From NCBI RefSeq assembly GCF_024323335.1, contig NC_066585.1:179617149-179681148 (forward strand): a stretch of DNA of 64,000 bases. The letters run 5' to 3'. Origin of the DNA: Lathyrus oleraceus (Eukaryota; Streptophyta; Magnoliopsida; Fabales; Fabaceae). Below the pieces are notes generated by a model. The model saw only the letters and a program-made list of their open reading frames with translations, did not search any database and had not been told where the DNA came from. A program made the translations under genes and the position numbers. Each line of letters begins with the position of its first letter. The stretch's first letter is position 1. Of this stretch, positions 1 through 10,800 are shown piece after piece.

Positions 1-340
1 CATGAGTGGTCTTGAGAATGTCCCAAGCCTCTTTGGCTACTTCACAGTTATTTATCAGCCTGAAAATATTCTTATCCACTCCATTGAAGATGGCATTCAA
101 AGCTTTAGAATTTCCAAGGGCTAGGTCATCCTCCTCCTTGGACCATTGTTCTTCAGGCTTTTTCTCAGCAGAGACTTCTCCTTCTTTAGTAACTACAGGA
201 TGCACCCAGCCTGTCAAGACAACTTTCCAAGCCTTGTTATCAAGGGATTTTAAAAAGGCTACCATTCTTGGTTTCCAATAGTCATAGTTAGAACCATCCA
301 AAATTGGTGGCCTATGAACAGATCCTCCATCCCTCTCCAT
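1..340 (-). CDS. Partial copia Gag (UBN2-type), N-terminal 113 residues
   Basis: The frame starts at the ATG whose first base is 340 and stays open to the window edge. Gag forms the virus-like particle of the retrotransposon. The N-terminus has the RPPILDGSNYDYWKPRM core typical of plant copia Gag, then ALGNSKALNAIFNGV and a region ending in EAWDILKTTH. It aligns residue for residue with the first 113 residues of the complete Gag at 51086-52618, so the start is well supported. It lies 54 bases downstream of the primer-binding site. No stop or frameshift is visible in this part. Confidence 0.85.
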   Translation of the reverse strand, partial: MERDGGSVHRPPILDGSNYDYWKPRMVAFLKSLDNKAWKVVLTGWVHPVVTKEGEVSAEKKPEEQWSKEEDDLALGNSKALNAIFNGVDKNIFRLINNCEVAKEAWDILKTTH

Positions 341-393
341 TGTACCAGAAAGTATTCTCCCTAGATCTCACCCAGAGCCAGAGCATGATGCCT

Positions 394-405
394 GCTCTGA
401 TACCA
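394..405 (-). other. Primer-binding site of copia A (tRNA-iMet)
   Basis: The minus strand reads TGGTATCAGAGC, the 12-base match to the 3' end of initiator methionine tRNA used by most plant LTR retrotransposons to start minus-strand DNA synthesis. It is 2 bases from the LTR edge at 408. It can also pair with the LTR tip (see findings). Confidence 0.92.
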
Positions 406-407
406 AT

Positions 408-1265
408 TGAAATTCTGGTATCAAATATAAGATGTCGAAGGTAATGTCACAACACTAATATCTGTTAATACACAATGGATAATCAAACAGAATTGTAAAG
501 AAAATCACACAAGCAATTGTTAACCCAGTTCGGTGCAACTCACCTACGTCTGGGGGCTACCAAGCCAGGAAGGAAATTAACTATAATAGAATTAGTTCAA
601 AGACTATCCGTACACTTCAACAAGTTACAGTCTTTCTAACCTAATCTCTACTCGTGCAACTTCTACCTAAGCACTCATAGGTATGAGAACCCACTCACTT
701 CCCTTACAATCACACACCCGTGACTTAAACAACAATCCCTTCTGAAAAGAAAATACTTTTCAATTACAAACTCTTGATTTTACTTCACAGTTTCAATCAA
801 GAAGACACACTCTTGATCTTGCTTCACAACTTTCATCAAGAAGACAAATCAGTCCAATTCAATCATCAATGGATGACTTGAATGACCTACAGACACAAAC
901 CCTAGCTCTCTCTCTAAATTTCGCTCAGTCTTGGTTGTGTGTACAAACAGGTTTTCTAAGTCCCTTTTTATAGAAGCAATCTGCTGGACTTGGACAACTT
1001 GAAAACCCTAACTCTATTTTCCAATCAAATCTTTTTATATCAGCTGTATAGATCTCCTTGGAAAATAAGTAAATCTGGTTGAAATCCCTAATTGAATGCG
1101 CCAGCTAGCCATATCTTCAATCAACCAATGATTGCCATTAATTATGCAATCACAAAACACCAGACATTCATACTGAATGTTCTGTGTACAGGATGTCATG
1201 ACATCGGGTCTGACATCCTGGAAAAATCCTGCATAATCCAATTTCCTTTTATAGCAGGTACAACA
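408..1265 (-). repeat. 5' LTR of copia A
   Basis: On the plus strand it starts TGAAATTCTGG directly after the primer-binding site. The block at about 530-580 (CCCAGTTCGGTGCAAC and following) is shared with the LTRs of element B and of the copy at 63669. A minus-strand TATA box lies at 965-972. The right edge is set near 1265 by a CA dinucleotide and a change of sequence character; it may be off by tens of bases. Confidence 0.65.
965..972 (-). promoter_or_regulatory. TATA box in the copia A LTR
   Basis: The minus strand reads TATAAAAA followed by GGGA. Element B has the same TATAAAAAGG box at a similar distance (about 580 bp versus 557 bp) from the primer-site end of its LTR, which supports it as the U3 promoter. 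It would drive leftward transcription into gag. Confidence 0.6.
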
Positions 1266-2280
1266 ATGAAAGGGGTTTTAGTCAGCTCGTCGAGGCGAAC
1301 AAGATGATGCAAAGAGTTTAAACAGGAAAGGAAAAAAATTTATACTTGGTCGGAGTCCAATCGTCAGCGACGCCTTCTCCGCTATGTCTGAGATAAGCCT
1401 CTTTCTAATCTTGATCTCTCTCCGTCTTCCTCTTCTCTGTTCTTTTCTATTTTTTGAATGGTATTAATGGTTGTGCAAGTTATGAGCTCGTCTATTTTAG
1501 AGTTTCAGTGTGAAACTCTAATTTAGACCTGAAAACTTATGAGCTTTAATGAAAAGGTTCTTGGGATTTTTGGCAGAATAACGGTGTTCAAAAGAAAAAA
1601 ATTCCAGATCCCCTTTCTCATCTCCTTTTATAGGAGAGTTCTCCTCTTGATATGGGTTGAAGTTTATTTAGATCTTACTTGGATTTTGTGAGCTGGTTGT
1701 TTGCTGTATTGGAATCAAACCGTTGTGGATCCCTGATTTCGTGGGGGGATTTACGAGTGGTATTACCACTGCTTGGTGATGGAATTTCCATCCTTCGCTC
1801 AATCCTCTTTTATGGTCCCCTGTGAAAATTATTCACTTAATTAAGTTATTTTAATTGTTTTCAGCTTTAAGCGCTTATGGTGGTGATGTTATACAAAAGT
1901 TTTGATTTAAGCTTTTATCTTTTTGCAGGTCATAATGGCAAAGCAACTCCAAGTGGGAAATATGGTCTGTTGTACCAGCTCCATAAGGGAGTTTGAATTA
2001 GGGTGTTTCGATTAGGTGAAAATATTCTAACATTAGGTATAGATTTACGTTGGTATTGTAATCTTGGTCAAGATTTGGTAATGAAGGTTGCGTTTACAAT
2101 GGTAGTTTTGGAATAGTAATGTATTAGAAATCCCATAAGAAATTGTATCGTTCCTCGTATTCGTTTTATGTACACGGTTTTTATTTACGTACACAAACCT
2201 CTTTCGGTTAAGTTAATCAAATTGTAAACATTCTCCAATTGTAATCTAGTTTTAAAGAACTTAAACCAAAAAAGAGAAAT
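1266..2280. other. Single-copy-looking stretch, possible remnant of a small host gene
   Basis: This is not repeated elsewhere in the window and carries no retrotransposon protein. A T-rich stretch ends in TTTTTGCAG at 1920-1928, a good 3' splice site. It is followed by a short frame reading GHNGKATPSGKYGLLYQLHKGV and a TGA at about 1995. Upstream, near 1360-1392, a frame ends in ...DAFSAMSE just before ATAAGC, which looks like a 5' splice site GTAAGC with its first base changed. I do not recognise the product. The short frame at 2283-2480 shows no family signature, and I treat it as chance. Confidence 0.25.
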
Positions 2281-2998
2281 AAGTGCGGCTTAGCATGAAA
2301 CAAAGTAAACTATTAGATTTGCAAATTTGGACCGATTTTGTTGATCGAAGGTCAAACAATTATATGAAAAAATTGAATTCTATGCACATATGGGTCTTTA
2401 GACAATCGTCACGCAAAAATCAAAATCTAAAACTCGTTTATGAGACAATAAATTCGAATAATATTTCATATATGACTTAGGTTATTGAAATGCAATTTAT
2501 TGCAAATGGACGTGTGAACCACGACTATGACTTAAACCAAAGATCCATGAACAAATAATGGAAAGATCGTGACCATACCATTGGCCGCATGTGGATAATA
2601 CAAAACCCTTATGCCTTATCAGGAATCAATTAGAAACGAGTTAACATAAATCAACGGACATAAGATGAACAAACCACACGCTTGAAGTGATCAAATGAAA
2701 TGTGCATAGATGAAGGAAAATAGGTGAAATCTCATGGGACCAAGAGCTTATACTAGAATCAATGGCCATGAACCAGTGAAAAACTCAATCACCCTGTGTA
2801 ACTGAAAACAAACTATGAAAGATGAAGAACTTTAAGGTTTGAGGAGCCACCAAAAGAAGGCTTGACATGATTATGGTTGATGACATTTTGGCCAAATAAA
2901 GACCCCTATGTCTTGATTCTATGCATTGCAGCCTATGATTATGAATGCCTAATGGAAGTCCTCCTTTTTTACTACCCGACCAAAATCGGGGTGTGACA
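2281..2998 (-). repeat. Probable 3' LTR end of Ogre element 1 (left edge unknown)
   Basis: The inner edge is clear. On the minus strand a purine tract (AAATAGGGGCAGC) is followed at 2998 by TGTCACACCCCGATTTTGG, which is how an Ogre/Tat-type 3' LTR follows its polypurine tract. The LTR tip holds a small inverted repeat, CCCGA at 2975-2979 with TCGGG at 2986-2990. I cannot place the outer edge or a target duplication; 2281 is only a working limit. Confidence 0.5.
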
Positions 2999-3099
2999 GC
3001 TGCCCCTATTTAATTACCTTGAACTAGAAAGTAAGAAAGACAACAGTCTTCGTACATTCGTGGTGAGAGATAATTAAATACTAAAAAGACCCGAATTTT
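2999..3099 (-). other. Ogre 3' noncoding region before the first array unit
   Basis: A single-copy stretch between the Ogre LTR edge and the first amplified unit. It includes the polypurine tract (complement of GCTGCCCCTATTTAATTA at 2999-3016). It ends in CCGAATTTT; the last five bases ATTTT are the microhomology seen at every array junction. Confidence 0.6.
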
Positions 3100-3835
3100 G
3101 TCCTTATATGATAAAATTGGGAGGTTCCTGGTAAGGGAATGGTACCCCAACCATATATACGGTTCTCCGAGTATATGAGAGTAGCATCTCTAAAAATGAA
3201 TGAGACTCTTCATATTGATGAAGCAGCATCCCAAACAGCAAAATGAGATTCTCTGTATCATATTGAAACAGCATCTTATATGATAGAATTAAGATATTCC
3301 GAATAGTGGAATGATACCTTAATTGAATCTAAGACTCTTCGAAGATACTTAGAGCAGTATCTTAGAAGAAATTGGAATGAGACTCTTCATATTGATGAAG
3401 CAGCATCTCAAACAGTAAAAAAATGAGGTTCTCTGTATCGAGTCGAAGCAACATCTTATCTGATAGAATTAGGATATTCCAGACCAAAGGAATGATGTAT
3501 TAATTGAATCTAAGACTCTTCGAGGATACTAAAGCAGCATGTCTAAACAAATTTGGAATGAGACTCTTCATATTGATGAAGCAGCATCTCAAACAGCAAA
3601 AAATGAGATTCTCTGTATCGAGTCGAAGCAGTATCTTATCTGATAGAATTAAGATATTCCAGACCAAAGGAATGATGTCTTAATTGAATCTAAGACTCTT
3701 CGAGGATACTAGAGCAGAATCTCTACAAAAAATTGGAATGAGACTCTTCATATTGATGAAGCAGCATCTCAAAAAAAAAAGAGATTCTCTGTATCGAGTC
3801 GAAGCAGCATCTTATCTGATAGAATTAAGATGCTC
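3100..3835 (+). repeat. 176-180 bp sub-repeat block (Ogre 3' half of unit 1)
   Basis: The phrase GATAGAATTA(A/G)GAT recurs at 3282, 3462, 3642 and 3818, that is every 180, 180 and 176 bp, each copy also carrying GAGACTCTTCATATTGATGAAGCAGCATC. Copies are imperfect, so this minisatellite is older than the 1.79 kb amplification. The same sub-repeat resumes at 57544 beyond the Tekay element with the same 180-bp phase, so it belonged to the Ogre 3' region before Tekay arrived. Every array unit repeats this block; units 18 and 20 hold one extra copy. Confidence 0.92.
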
Positions 3836-4089
3836 TATAACAACCCAATTTTAGTAATGAATTCTTATATTATTATTATTATTATATTTTATTTAATTAT
3901 TTGGAGTGTTAAGTAATTAATTGGTTGTTAGGTAGTATAATAATTTATTATATTAATTGAATCGGTGTATTAATTAATTATTTAGTTGTTATGAGATATA
4001 ATTAAATAATTGAATTAATTAACTTAGTGTGCATATTGAGTAGTTTAATTATTTGAATTAAATAGAGACATTTAAATATTAGGTTTTAT

Positions 4090-4152
4090 TGGGCCTAGTA
4101 ATTAAATTAGATGGATCATGATTTAAGCCCAAATAGAATACTAATATAAATA
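4090..4152 (+). promoter_or_regulatory. Putative LTR promoter (two site II motifs and a TATA box), present in every unit
   Basis: TGGGCC at 4090-4095 and AGCCCA (TGGGCT on the other strand) at 4126-4131 fit the plant site II consensus TGGGCY bound by TCP factors. TATAAATA follows at 4145-4152. About 100 bp downstream lies CTAGGGTTT (4252-4260), a telo-box-like element. Site II plus telo-box is a known combination in promoters of growth and ribosomal-protein genes. The order is kept in all 21 units and in both Tekay LTRs, although the right LTR has TTGGCC instead of GGGCC. Activity is inferred from motifs only. Confidence 0.5.
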
Positions 4153-4270
4153 GTAAGAGGAGAGGGAGAATAAGATTCATTTGATCATTTGACAACAATA
4201 GAGAAAGAGAAGAGGAAAAGTAAGGAGAAGAGGGGAAGAACAAGAGAGAAGCTAGGGTTTCCAGAAAATT

Positions 4271-4283
4271 GAAGAGGTAAGGG
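4271..4283 (+). promoter_or_regulatory. Candidate 5' splice site in the LTR leader
   Basis: GAAGAGGTAAGGG contains AG|GTAAG, a near-perfect plant 5' splice site, about 125 bp downstream of the TATA box and just after a purine-rich leader. Possible acceptors are TCTTCGCAG ending at 4750 in the same unit, or GTTGCAG at the gag start codon (42550 region). It is conserved in every unit and in both Tekay LTRs. Function is unproven. Confidence 0.35.
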
Positions 4284-4564
4284 GGGAATCCTTATTATTA
4301 TGGGTTAGTATGATTGGGTCAATGGGTAGAAACATGTTTAGGTTGAAATCCCTAATTTTCATGGTTTTGGAATGGTTAGGTCTTGATGAATATTCTCGAT
4401 TTGTGATGATTTGATTGTGTTAAAACTGCAAATTAATGTTATATACTTAAAGTATTATATGAGTTATAATTTTCTGAACGTTTGACTTTTTACCGAATCG
4501 AAATCGGAGGTCCGGAAGTCCTCCAACGATGAAAAACACAGAAAATTCTGCATTCTGTTTTTGT

Positions 4565-4810
4565 GTTAACCGGTTACCCACCGAGCGTTAACCGGTTACT
4601 TGCTTAAAAATCTGTTGATTTTGTTTTTGTGTTAACCGGTTAGCCACCGAGCGTTAACCGATTACTTGCTTAAAAATCTGTGATTCTGTTTTTATGTTAA
4701 CCGGTTACCCACCGAGCGTTAACCGGTTGCTTGCTTGAAAATCTTCGCAGGAAATTAATTATGTTTTATGTTAACTGGTTACCCACTGAGCGTTAACCGG
4801 TTACTTGCTG
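4565..4810 (+). repeat. Four tandem pairs of GTTAACCGGTT motifs in the LTR
   Basis: A module of about 65 bp, with GTTAACCGGTTACC, a CACCGAGC spacer and GTTAACCGGTTAC, is repeated four times with small changes. TAACCGGTTA is its own reverse complement. Six AACCGGTT copies are intact per unit; the second half of pair 2 (ACCGATTA) and the first half of pair 4 (AACTGGTT) are altered. The block recurs in all units and in both Tekay LTRs (right LTR about 55865-56105). It resembles MYB (AACNG) and trihelix (GGTTAA) sites; which factor binds is unknown. Confidence 0.7.
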
Positions 4811-7800
4811 TGAAAAATGAAAAATTGAGATTTTACAAGTTGTAATCATCTTGGAATGAAATCTAATTGTGCATACTTGATAATTATTTTGTCCTTATAT
4901 GATAAAATTGGGAGGTTCCTGGTAAGGGAATGGTACCCCAACCATATATACGGTTCTCCGAGTATATGAGAGTAGCATCTCTAAAAATGAATGAGACTCT
5001 TCATATTGATGAAGCAGCATCCCAAACAGCAAAATGAGATTCTCTGTATCATATTGAAACAGCATCTTATATGATAGAATTAAGATATTCCGAATAGTGG
5101 AATGATACCTTAATTGAATCTAAGACTCTTCGAAGATACTTAGAGCAGTATCTTAGAAGAAATTGGAATGAGACTCTTCATATTGATGAAGCAGCATCTC
5201 AAACAGTAAAAAAATGAGGTTCTCTGTATCGAGTCGAAGCAACATCTTATCTGATAGAATTAGGATATTCCAGACCAAAGGAATGATGTATTAATTGAAT
5301 CTAAGACTCTTCGAGGATACTAAAGCAGCATGTCTAAATCAATTTGGAATGAGACTCTTCATATTGATGAAGCAGCATCTCAAACAGCAAAAAATGAGAT
5401 ACTCTGTATCGAGTCAAAGCAGTATCTTATCTGATAGAATTAAGATATTCCAGACCAAAGGAATGATGTCTTAATTGAATCTAAGACTCTTCGAGGATAC
5501 TAGAGCAGAATCTCTAAAAAAATTGGAATGAGACTCTTCATATTGATGAAGCAGCATCTCAAAAAAATATGAGATTCTCTGTATCGAGTCGAAGCAGCAT
5601 CTTATCTGATAGAATTAATATGCTCTATAACAACCCAATTTTAGTAATGAATTCTTATATTATTATTATTATTATATTTTATTTAATTATTTGGAGTGTT
5701 AAGTAATTAATTGGTTGTTAGGTAGTATAATAATTTATTATATTAATTGAATTGGTGTATTAATTAATTATTTAGTTGTTATGAGATATAATTAAATAAT
5801 TGAATTAATTAACTTGGTGTGCATATTGAGTAGTTTAATTATTTGAATTAAATAGAGACATTTAAATATTAGGTTTTATTGGGCCTAGTAATTAAATTAG
5901 ATGGATCATGATTTAAGCCCAAATAGAATACTAATATAAATAGTAAGAGGAGAGGGAGAATAAGATTCATTTGATCATTTGACAACAATAGAGAAAGAGA
6001 AGAGGAAAAGTAAGGAGAAGAGGGGAAGAACAAGAGAGAAGCTAGGGTTTCCAGAAAATTGAAGAGGTAAGGGGGGAATCCTTATTATTATGGGTTAGTA
6101 TGATTGGGTCAATGGGTAGAAACATGTTTAGGTTGAAATCCCTAATTTTCATGGTTTTGGAATGGTTAGGTCTTGATGAATATTCTCGATTTGTGATGAT
6201 TTGATTGTGTTAAAACTGCAAATTAATGTTATATACTTAAAGTATTATATGAGTTATAATTTTCTGAACGTTTGACTTTTTACCGAATCGAAATCGGAGG
6301 TCCGGAAGTCCTCCAACGATGAAAAACACAGAAAATTCTGCATTCTGTTTTTGTGTTAACCGGTTACCCACCGAGCGTTAACCGGTTACTTGCTTAAAAA
6401 TCTGTTGATTTTGTTTTTGTGTTAACCGGTTAGCCACCGAGCGTTAACCGATTACTTGCTTAAAAATCTGTGATTCTGTTTTTATGTTAACCGGTTACCC
6501 ACCGAGCGTTAACCGGTTGCTTGCTTGAAAATCTTCGCAGGAAATTAATTATGTTTTATGTTAACTGGTTACCCACTGAGCGTTAACCGGTTACTTGCTG
6601 TGAAAAATGAAAAATTGAGATTTTACAAGTTGTAATCATCTTGGAATGAAATCTAATTGTGCATACTTGATAATTATTTTGTCCTTATATGATAAAATTG
6701 GGAGGTTCCTGGTAAGGGAATGGTACCCCAACCATATATACGGTTCTCCGAGTATATGAGAGTAGCATCTCTAAAAATGAATGAGACTCTTCATATTGAT
6801 GAAGCAGCATCCCAAACAGCAAAATGAGATTCTCTGTATCATATTGAAACAACATCTTATATGATAGAATTAAGATATTCCGAATAGTGGAATGATACCT
6901 TAATTGAATCTAAGACTCTTCGAAGATACTTAGAGCAGTATCTTAGAAGAAATTGGAATGAGACTCTTCATATTGATGAAGCAGCATCTCAAACAGTAAA
7001 AAAATGAGGTTCTCTGTATCGAGTCGAAGCAACATCTTATCTGATAGAATTAGGATATTCCAGACCAAAGGAATGATGTATTAATTGAATCTAAGACTCT
7101 TCGAGGATACTAAAGCAGCATGTCTAAACAAATTTGGAATGAGACTCTTCATATTGATGAAGCAGCATCTCAAACAGCAAAAAATGAGATTCTCTGTATC
7201 GAGTCGAAGCAGTATCTTATCTGATAGAATTAAGATATTCCAGACCAAAGGAATGATGTCTTAATTGAATCTAAGACTCTTCGAGGATACTAGAGCAGAA
7301 TCTCTAAAAAAATTGGAATGAGACTCTTCATATTGATGAAGCAGCATCTCAAAAAAAAAATGAGATTCTCTGTATCGAGTCGAAGCAGCATCTTATCTGA
7401 TAGAATTAAGATGCTCTATAACAACCCAATTTTAGTAATGAATTCTTATATTATTATTATTATTATATTTTATTTAATTATTTGGAGTGTTAAGTAATTA
7501 ATTGGTTGTTAGGTAGTATAATAATTTATTATATTAATTGAATTGGTGTATTAATTAATTATTTAGTTGTTATGAGATATAATTAAATAATTGAATTAAT
7601 TAACTTGGTGTGCATATTGAGTAGTTTAATTATTTGAATTAAATAGAGACATTTAAATATTAGGTTTTATTGGGCCTAGTAATTAAATTAGATGGATCAT
7701 GATTTAAGCCCAAATAGAATACTAATATAAATAGTAAGAGGAGAGGGAGAATAAGATTCATTTGATCATTTGACAACAATAGAGAAAGAGAAGAGGAAAA

Positions 7801-10800
7801 GTAAGGAGAAGAGGGGAAGAACAAGAGAGAAGCTAGGGTTTCCAGAAAATTGAAGAGGTAAGGGGGGAATCCTTATTATTATGGGTTAGTATGATTGGGT
7901 CAATGGGTAGAAACATGTTTAGGTTGAAATCCCTAATTTTCATGGTTTTGGAATGGTTAGGTCTTGATGAATATTCTCGATTTGTGATGATTTGATTGTG
8001 TTAAAACTGCAAATTAATGTTATATACTTAAAGTATTATATGAGTTATAATTTTCTGAACGTTTGACTTTTTACCGAATCGAAATCGGAGGTCCGGAAGT
8101 CCTCCAACGATGAAAAACACAGAAAATTCTGCATTCTGTTTTTGTGTTAACCGGTTACCCACCGAGCGTTAACCGGTTACTTGCTTAAAAATCTGTTGAT
8201 TTTGTTTTTGTGTTAACCGGTTAGCCACCGAGCGTTAACCGATTACTTGCTTAAAAATCTGTGATTCTGTTTTTATGTTAACCGGTTACCCACCGAGCGT
8301 TAACCGGTTGCTTGCTTGAAAATCTTCGCAGGAAATTAATTATGTTTTATGTTAACTGGTTACCCACTGAGCGTTAACCGGTTACTTGCTGTGAAAAATG
8401 AAAAATTGAGATTTTACAAGTTGTAATCATCTTGGAATGAAATCTAATTGTGCATACTTGATAATTATTTTGTCCTTATATGATAAAATTGGGAGGTTCC
8501 TGGTAAGGGAATGGTACCCCAACCATATATACGGTTCTCCGAGTATATGAGAGTAGCATCTCTAAAAATGAATGAGACTCTTCATATTGATGAAGCAGCA
8601 TCCCAAACAGCAAAATGAGATTCTCTGTATCATATTGAAACAACATCTTATATGATAGAATTAAGATATTCCGAATAGTGGAATGATACCTTAATTGAAT
8701 CTAAGACTCTTCGAAGATACTTAGAGCAGTATCTTAGAAGAAATTGGAATGAGACTCTTCATATTGATGAAGCAGCATCTCAAACAGTAAAAAAATGAGG
8801 TTCTCTGTATCGAGTCGAAGCAACATCTTATCTGATAGAATTAGGATATTCCAGACCAAAGGAATGATGTATTAATTGAATCTAAGACTCTTCGAGGATA
8901 CTAAAGCAGCATGTCTAAACAAATTTGGAATGAGACTCTTCATATTGATGAAGCAGCATCTCAAACAGCAAAAAATGAGATTCTCTGTATCGAGTCGAAG
9001 CAGTATCTTATCTGATAGAATTAAGATATTCCAGACCAAAGGAATGATGTCTTAATTGAATCTAAGACTCTTCGAGGATACTAGAGCAGAATCTCTAAAA
9101 AAATTGGAATGAGACTCTTCATATTGATGAAGCAGCATCTCAAAAAAAAAAATGAGATTCTCTGTATCGAGTCGAAGCAGCATCTTATCTGATAGAATTA
9201 AGATGCTCTATAACAACCCAATTTTAGTAATGAATTCTTATATTATTATTATTATTATATTTTATTTAATTATTTGGAGTGTTAAGTAATTAATTGGTTG
9301 TTAGGTAGTATAATAATTTATTATATTAATTGAATTGGTGTATTAATTAATTATTTAGTTGTTATGAGATATAATTAAATAATTGAATTAATTAACTTGG
9401 TGTGCATATTGAGTAGTTTAATTATTTGAATTAAATAGAGACATTTAAATATTAGGTTTTATTGGGCCTAGTAATTAAATTAGATGGATCATGATTTAAG
9501 CCCAAATAGAATACTAATATAAATAGTAAGAGGAGAGGGAGAATAAGATTCATTTGATCATTTGACAACAATAGAGAAAGAGAAGAGGAAAAGTAAGGAG
9601 AAGAGGGGAAGAACAAGAGAGAAGCTAGGGTTTCCAGAAAATTGAAGAGGTAAGGGGGGAATCCTTATTATTATGGGTTAGTATGATTGGGTCAATGGGT
9701 AGAAACATGTTTAGGTTGAAATCCCTAATTTTCATGGTTTTGGAATGGTTAGGTCTTGATGAATATTCTCGATTTGTGATGATTTGATTGTGTTAAAACT
9801 GCAAATTAATGTTATATACTTAAAGTATTATATGAGTTATAATTTTCTGAACGTTTGACTTTTTACCGAATCGAAATCGGAGGTCCGGAAGTCCTCCAAC
9901 GATGAAAAACACAGAAAATTCTGCATTCTGTTTTTGTGTTAACCGGTTACCCACCGAGCGTTAACCGGTTACTTGCTTAAAAATCTGTTGATTTTGTTTT
10001 TGTGTTAACCGGTTAGCCACCGAGCGTTAACCGATTACTTGCTTAAAAATCTGTGATTCTGTTTTTATGTTAACCGGTTACCCACCGAGCGTTAACCGGT
10101 TGCTTGCTTGAAAATCTTCGCAGGAAATTAATTATGTTTTATGTTAACTGGTTACCCACTGAGCGTTAACCGGTTACTTGCTGTGAAAAATGAAAAATTG
10201 AGATTTTACAAGTTGTAATCATCTTGGAATGAAATCTAATTGTGCATACTTGATAATTATTTTGTCCTTATATGATAAAATTGGGAGGTTCCTGGTAAGG
10301 GAATGGTACCCCAACCATATATACGGTTCTCCGAGTATATGAGAGTAGCATCTCTAAAAATGAATGAGACTCTTCATATTGATGAAGCAGCATCCCAAAC
10401 AGCAAAATGAGATTCTCTGTATCATATTGAAACAACATCTTATATGATAGAATTAAGATATTCCGAATAGTGGAATGATACCTTAATTGAATCTAAGACT
10501 CTTCGAAGATACTTAGAGCAGTATCTTAGAAGAAATTGGAATGAGACTCTTCATATTGATGAAGCAGCATCTCAAACAGTAAAAAAATGAGGTTCTCTGT
10601 ATCGAGTCGAAGCAACATCTTATCTGATAGAATTAGGATATTCCAGACCAAAGGAATGATGTATTAATTGAATCTAAGACTCTTCGAGGATACTAAAGCA
10701 GCATGTCTAAACAAATTTGGAATGAGACTCTTCATATTGATGAAGCAGCATCTCAAACAGCAAAAAATGAGATTCTCTGTATCGAGTCGAAGCAGTATCT

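Larger units (their letters stand above)
1..1265 (-). mobile_element. SIRE-like Ty1/copia element A, 5' end (runs off the left edge)
   Basis: Read on the minus strand, the order is 5' LTR, primer-binding site, then the start of gag; the rest of the element and its 3' LTR lie left of the window. The LTR is close to the one starting at 63669: I counted about a dozen differences in 330 bp. It is a relative, not a copy, of element B at 45896-54072; both share a block around 530-580 next to the primer site. The outer LTR edge near 1265 is estimated, because no target duplication can be checked. Confidence 0.8.
3836..4890 (+). repeat. Truncated Tekay LTR in unit 1 (first 1055 bp of the LTR)
   Basis: It starts TATAACAACCC, the LTR start with its TG changed to TA, and follows the Tekay 5' LTR (40016-41070) over its full length with few differences, then stops at ATTATTTT where the real LTR continues ATATATGG. 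It contains the putative promoter, transcript leader and the four AACCGGTT-rich pairs, and lacks the last 1352 bp. Unit 1 has private bases, e.g. GAATCGGTG near 3960 and AACTTAGTG near 4021. The same segment ends every unit. Confidence 0.93.

Noticed and set aside
6..281. 91-codon plus-strand frame
   Set aside because: Antisense to the partial copia A Gag.
2283..2480. 65-codon frame near the Ogre LTR
   Set aside because: Low-complexity AT-rich composition, GTG-type start and no family resemblance.
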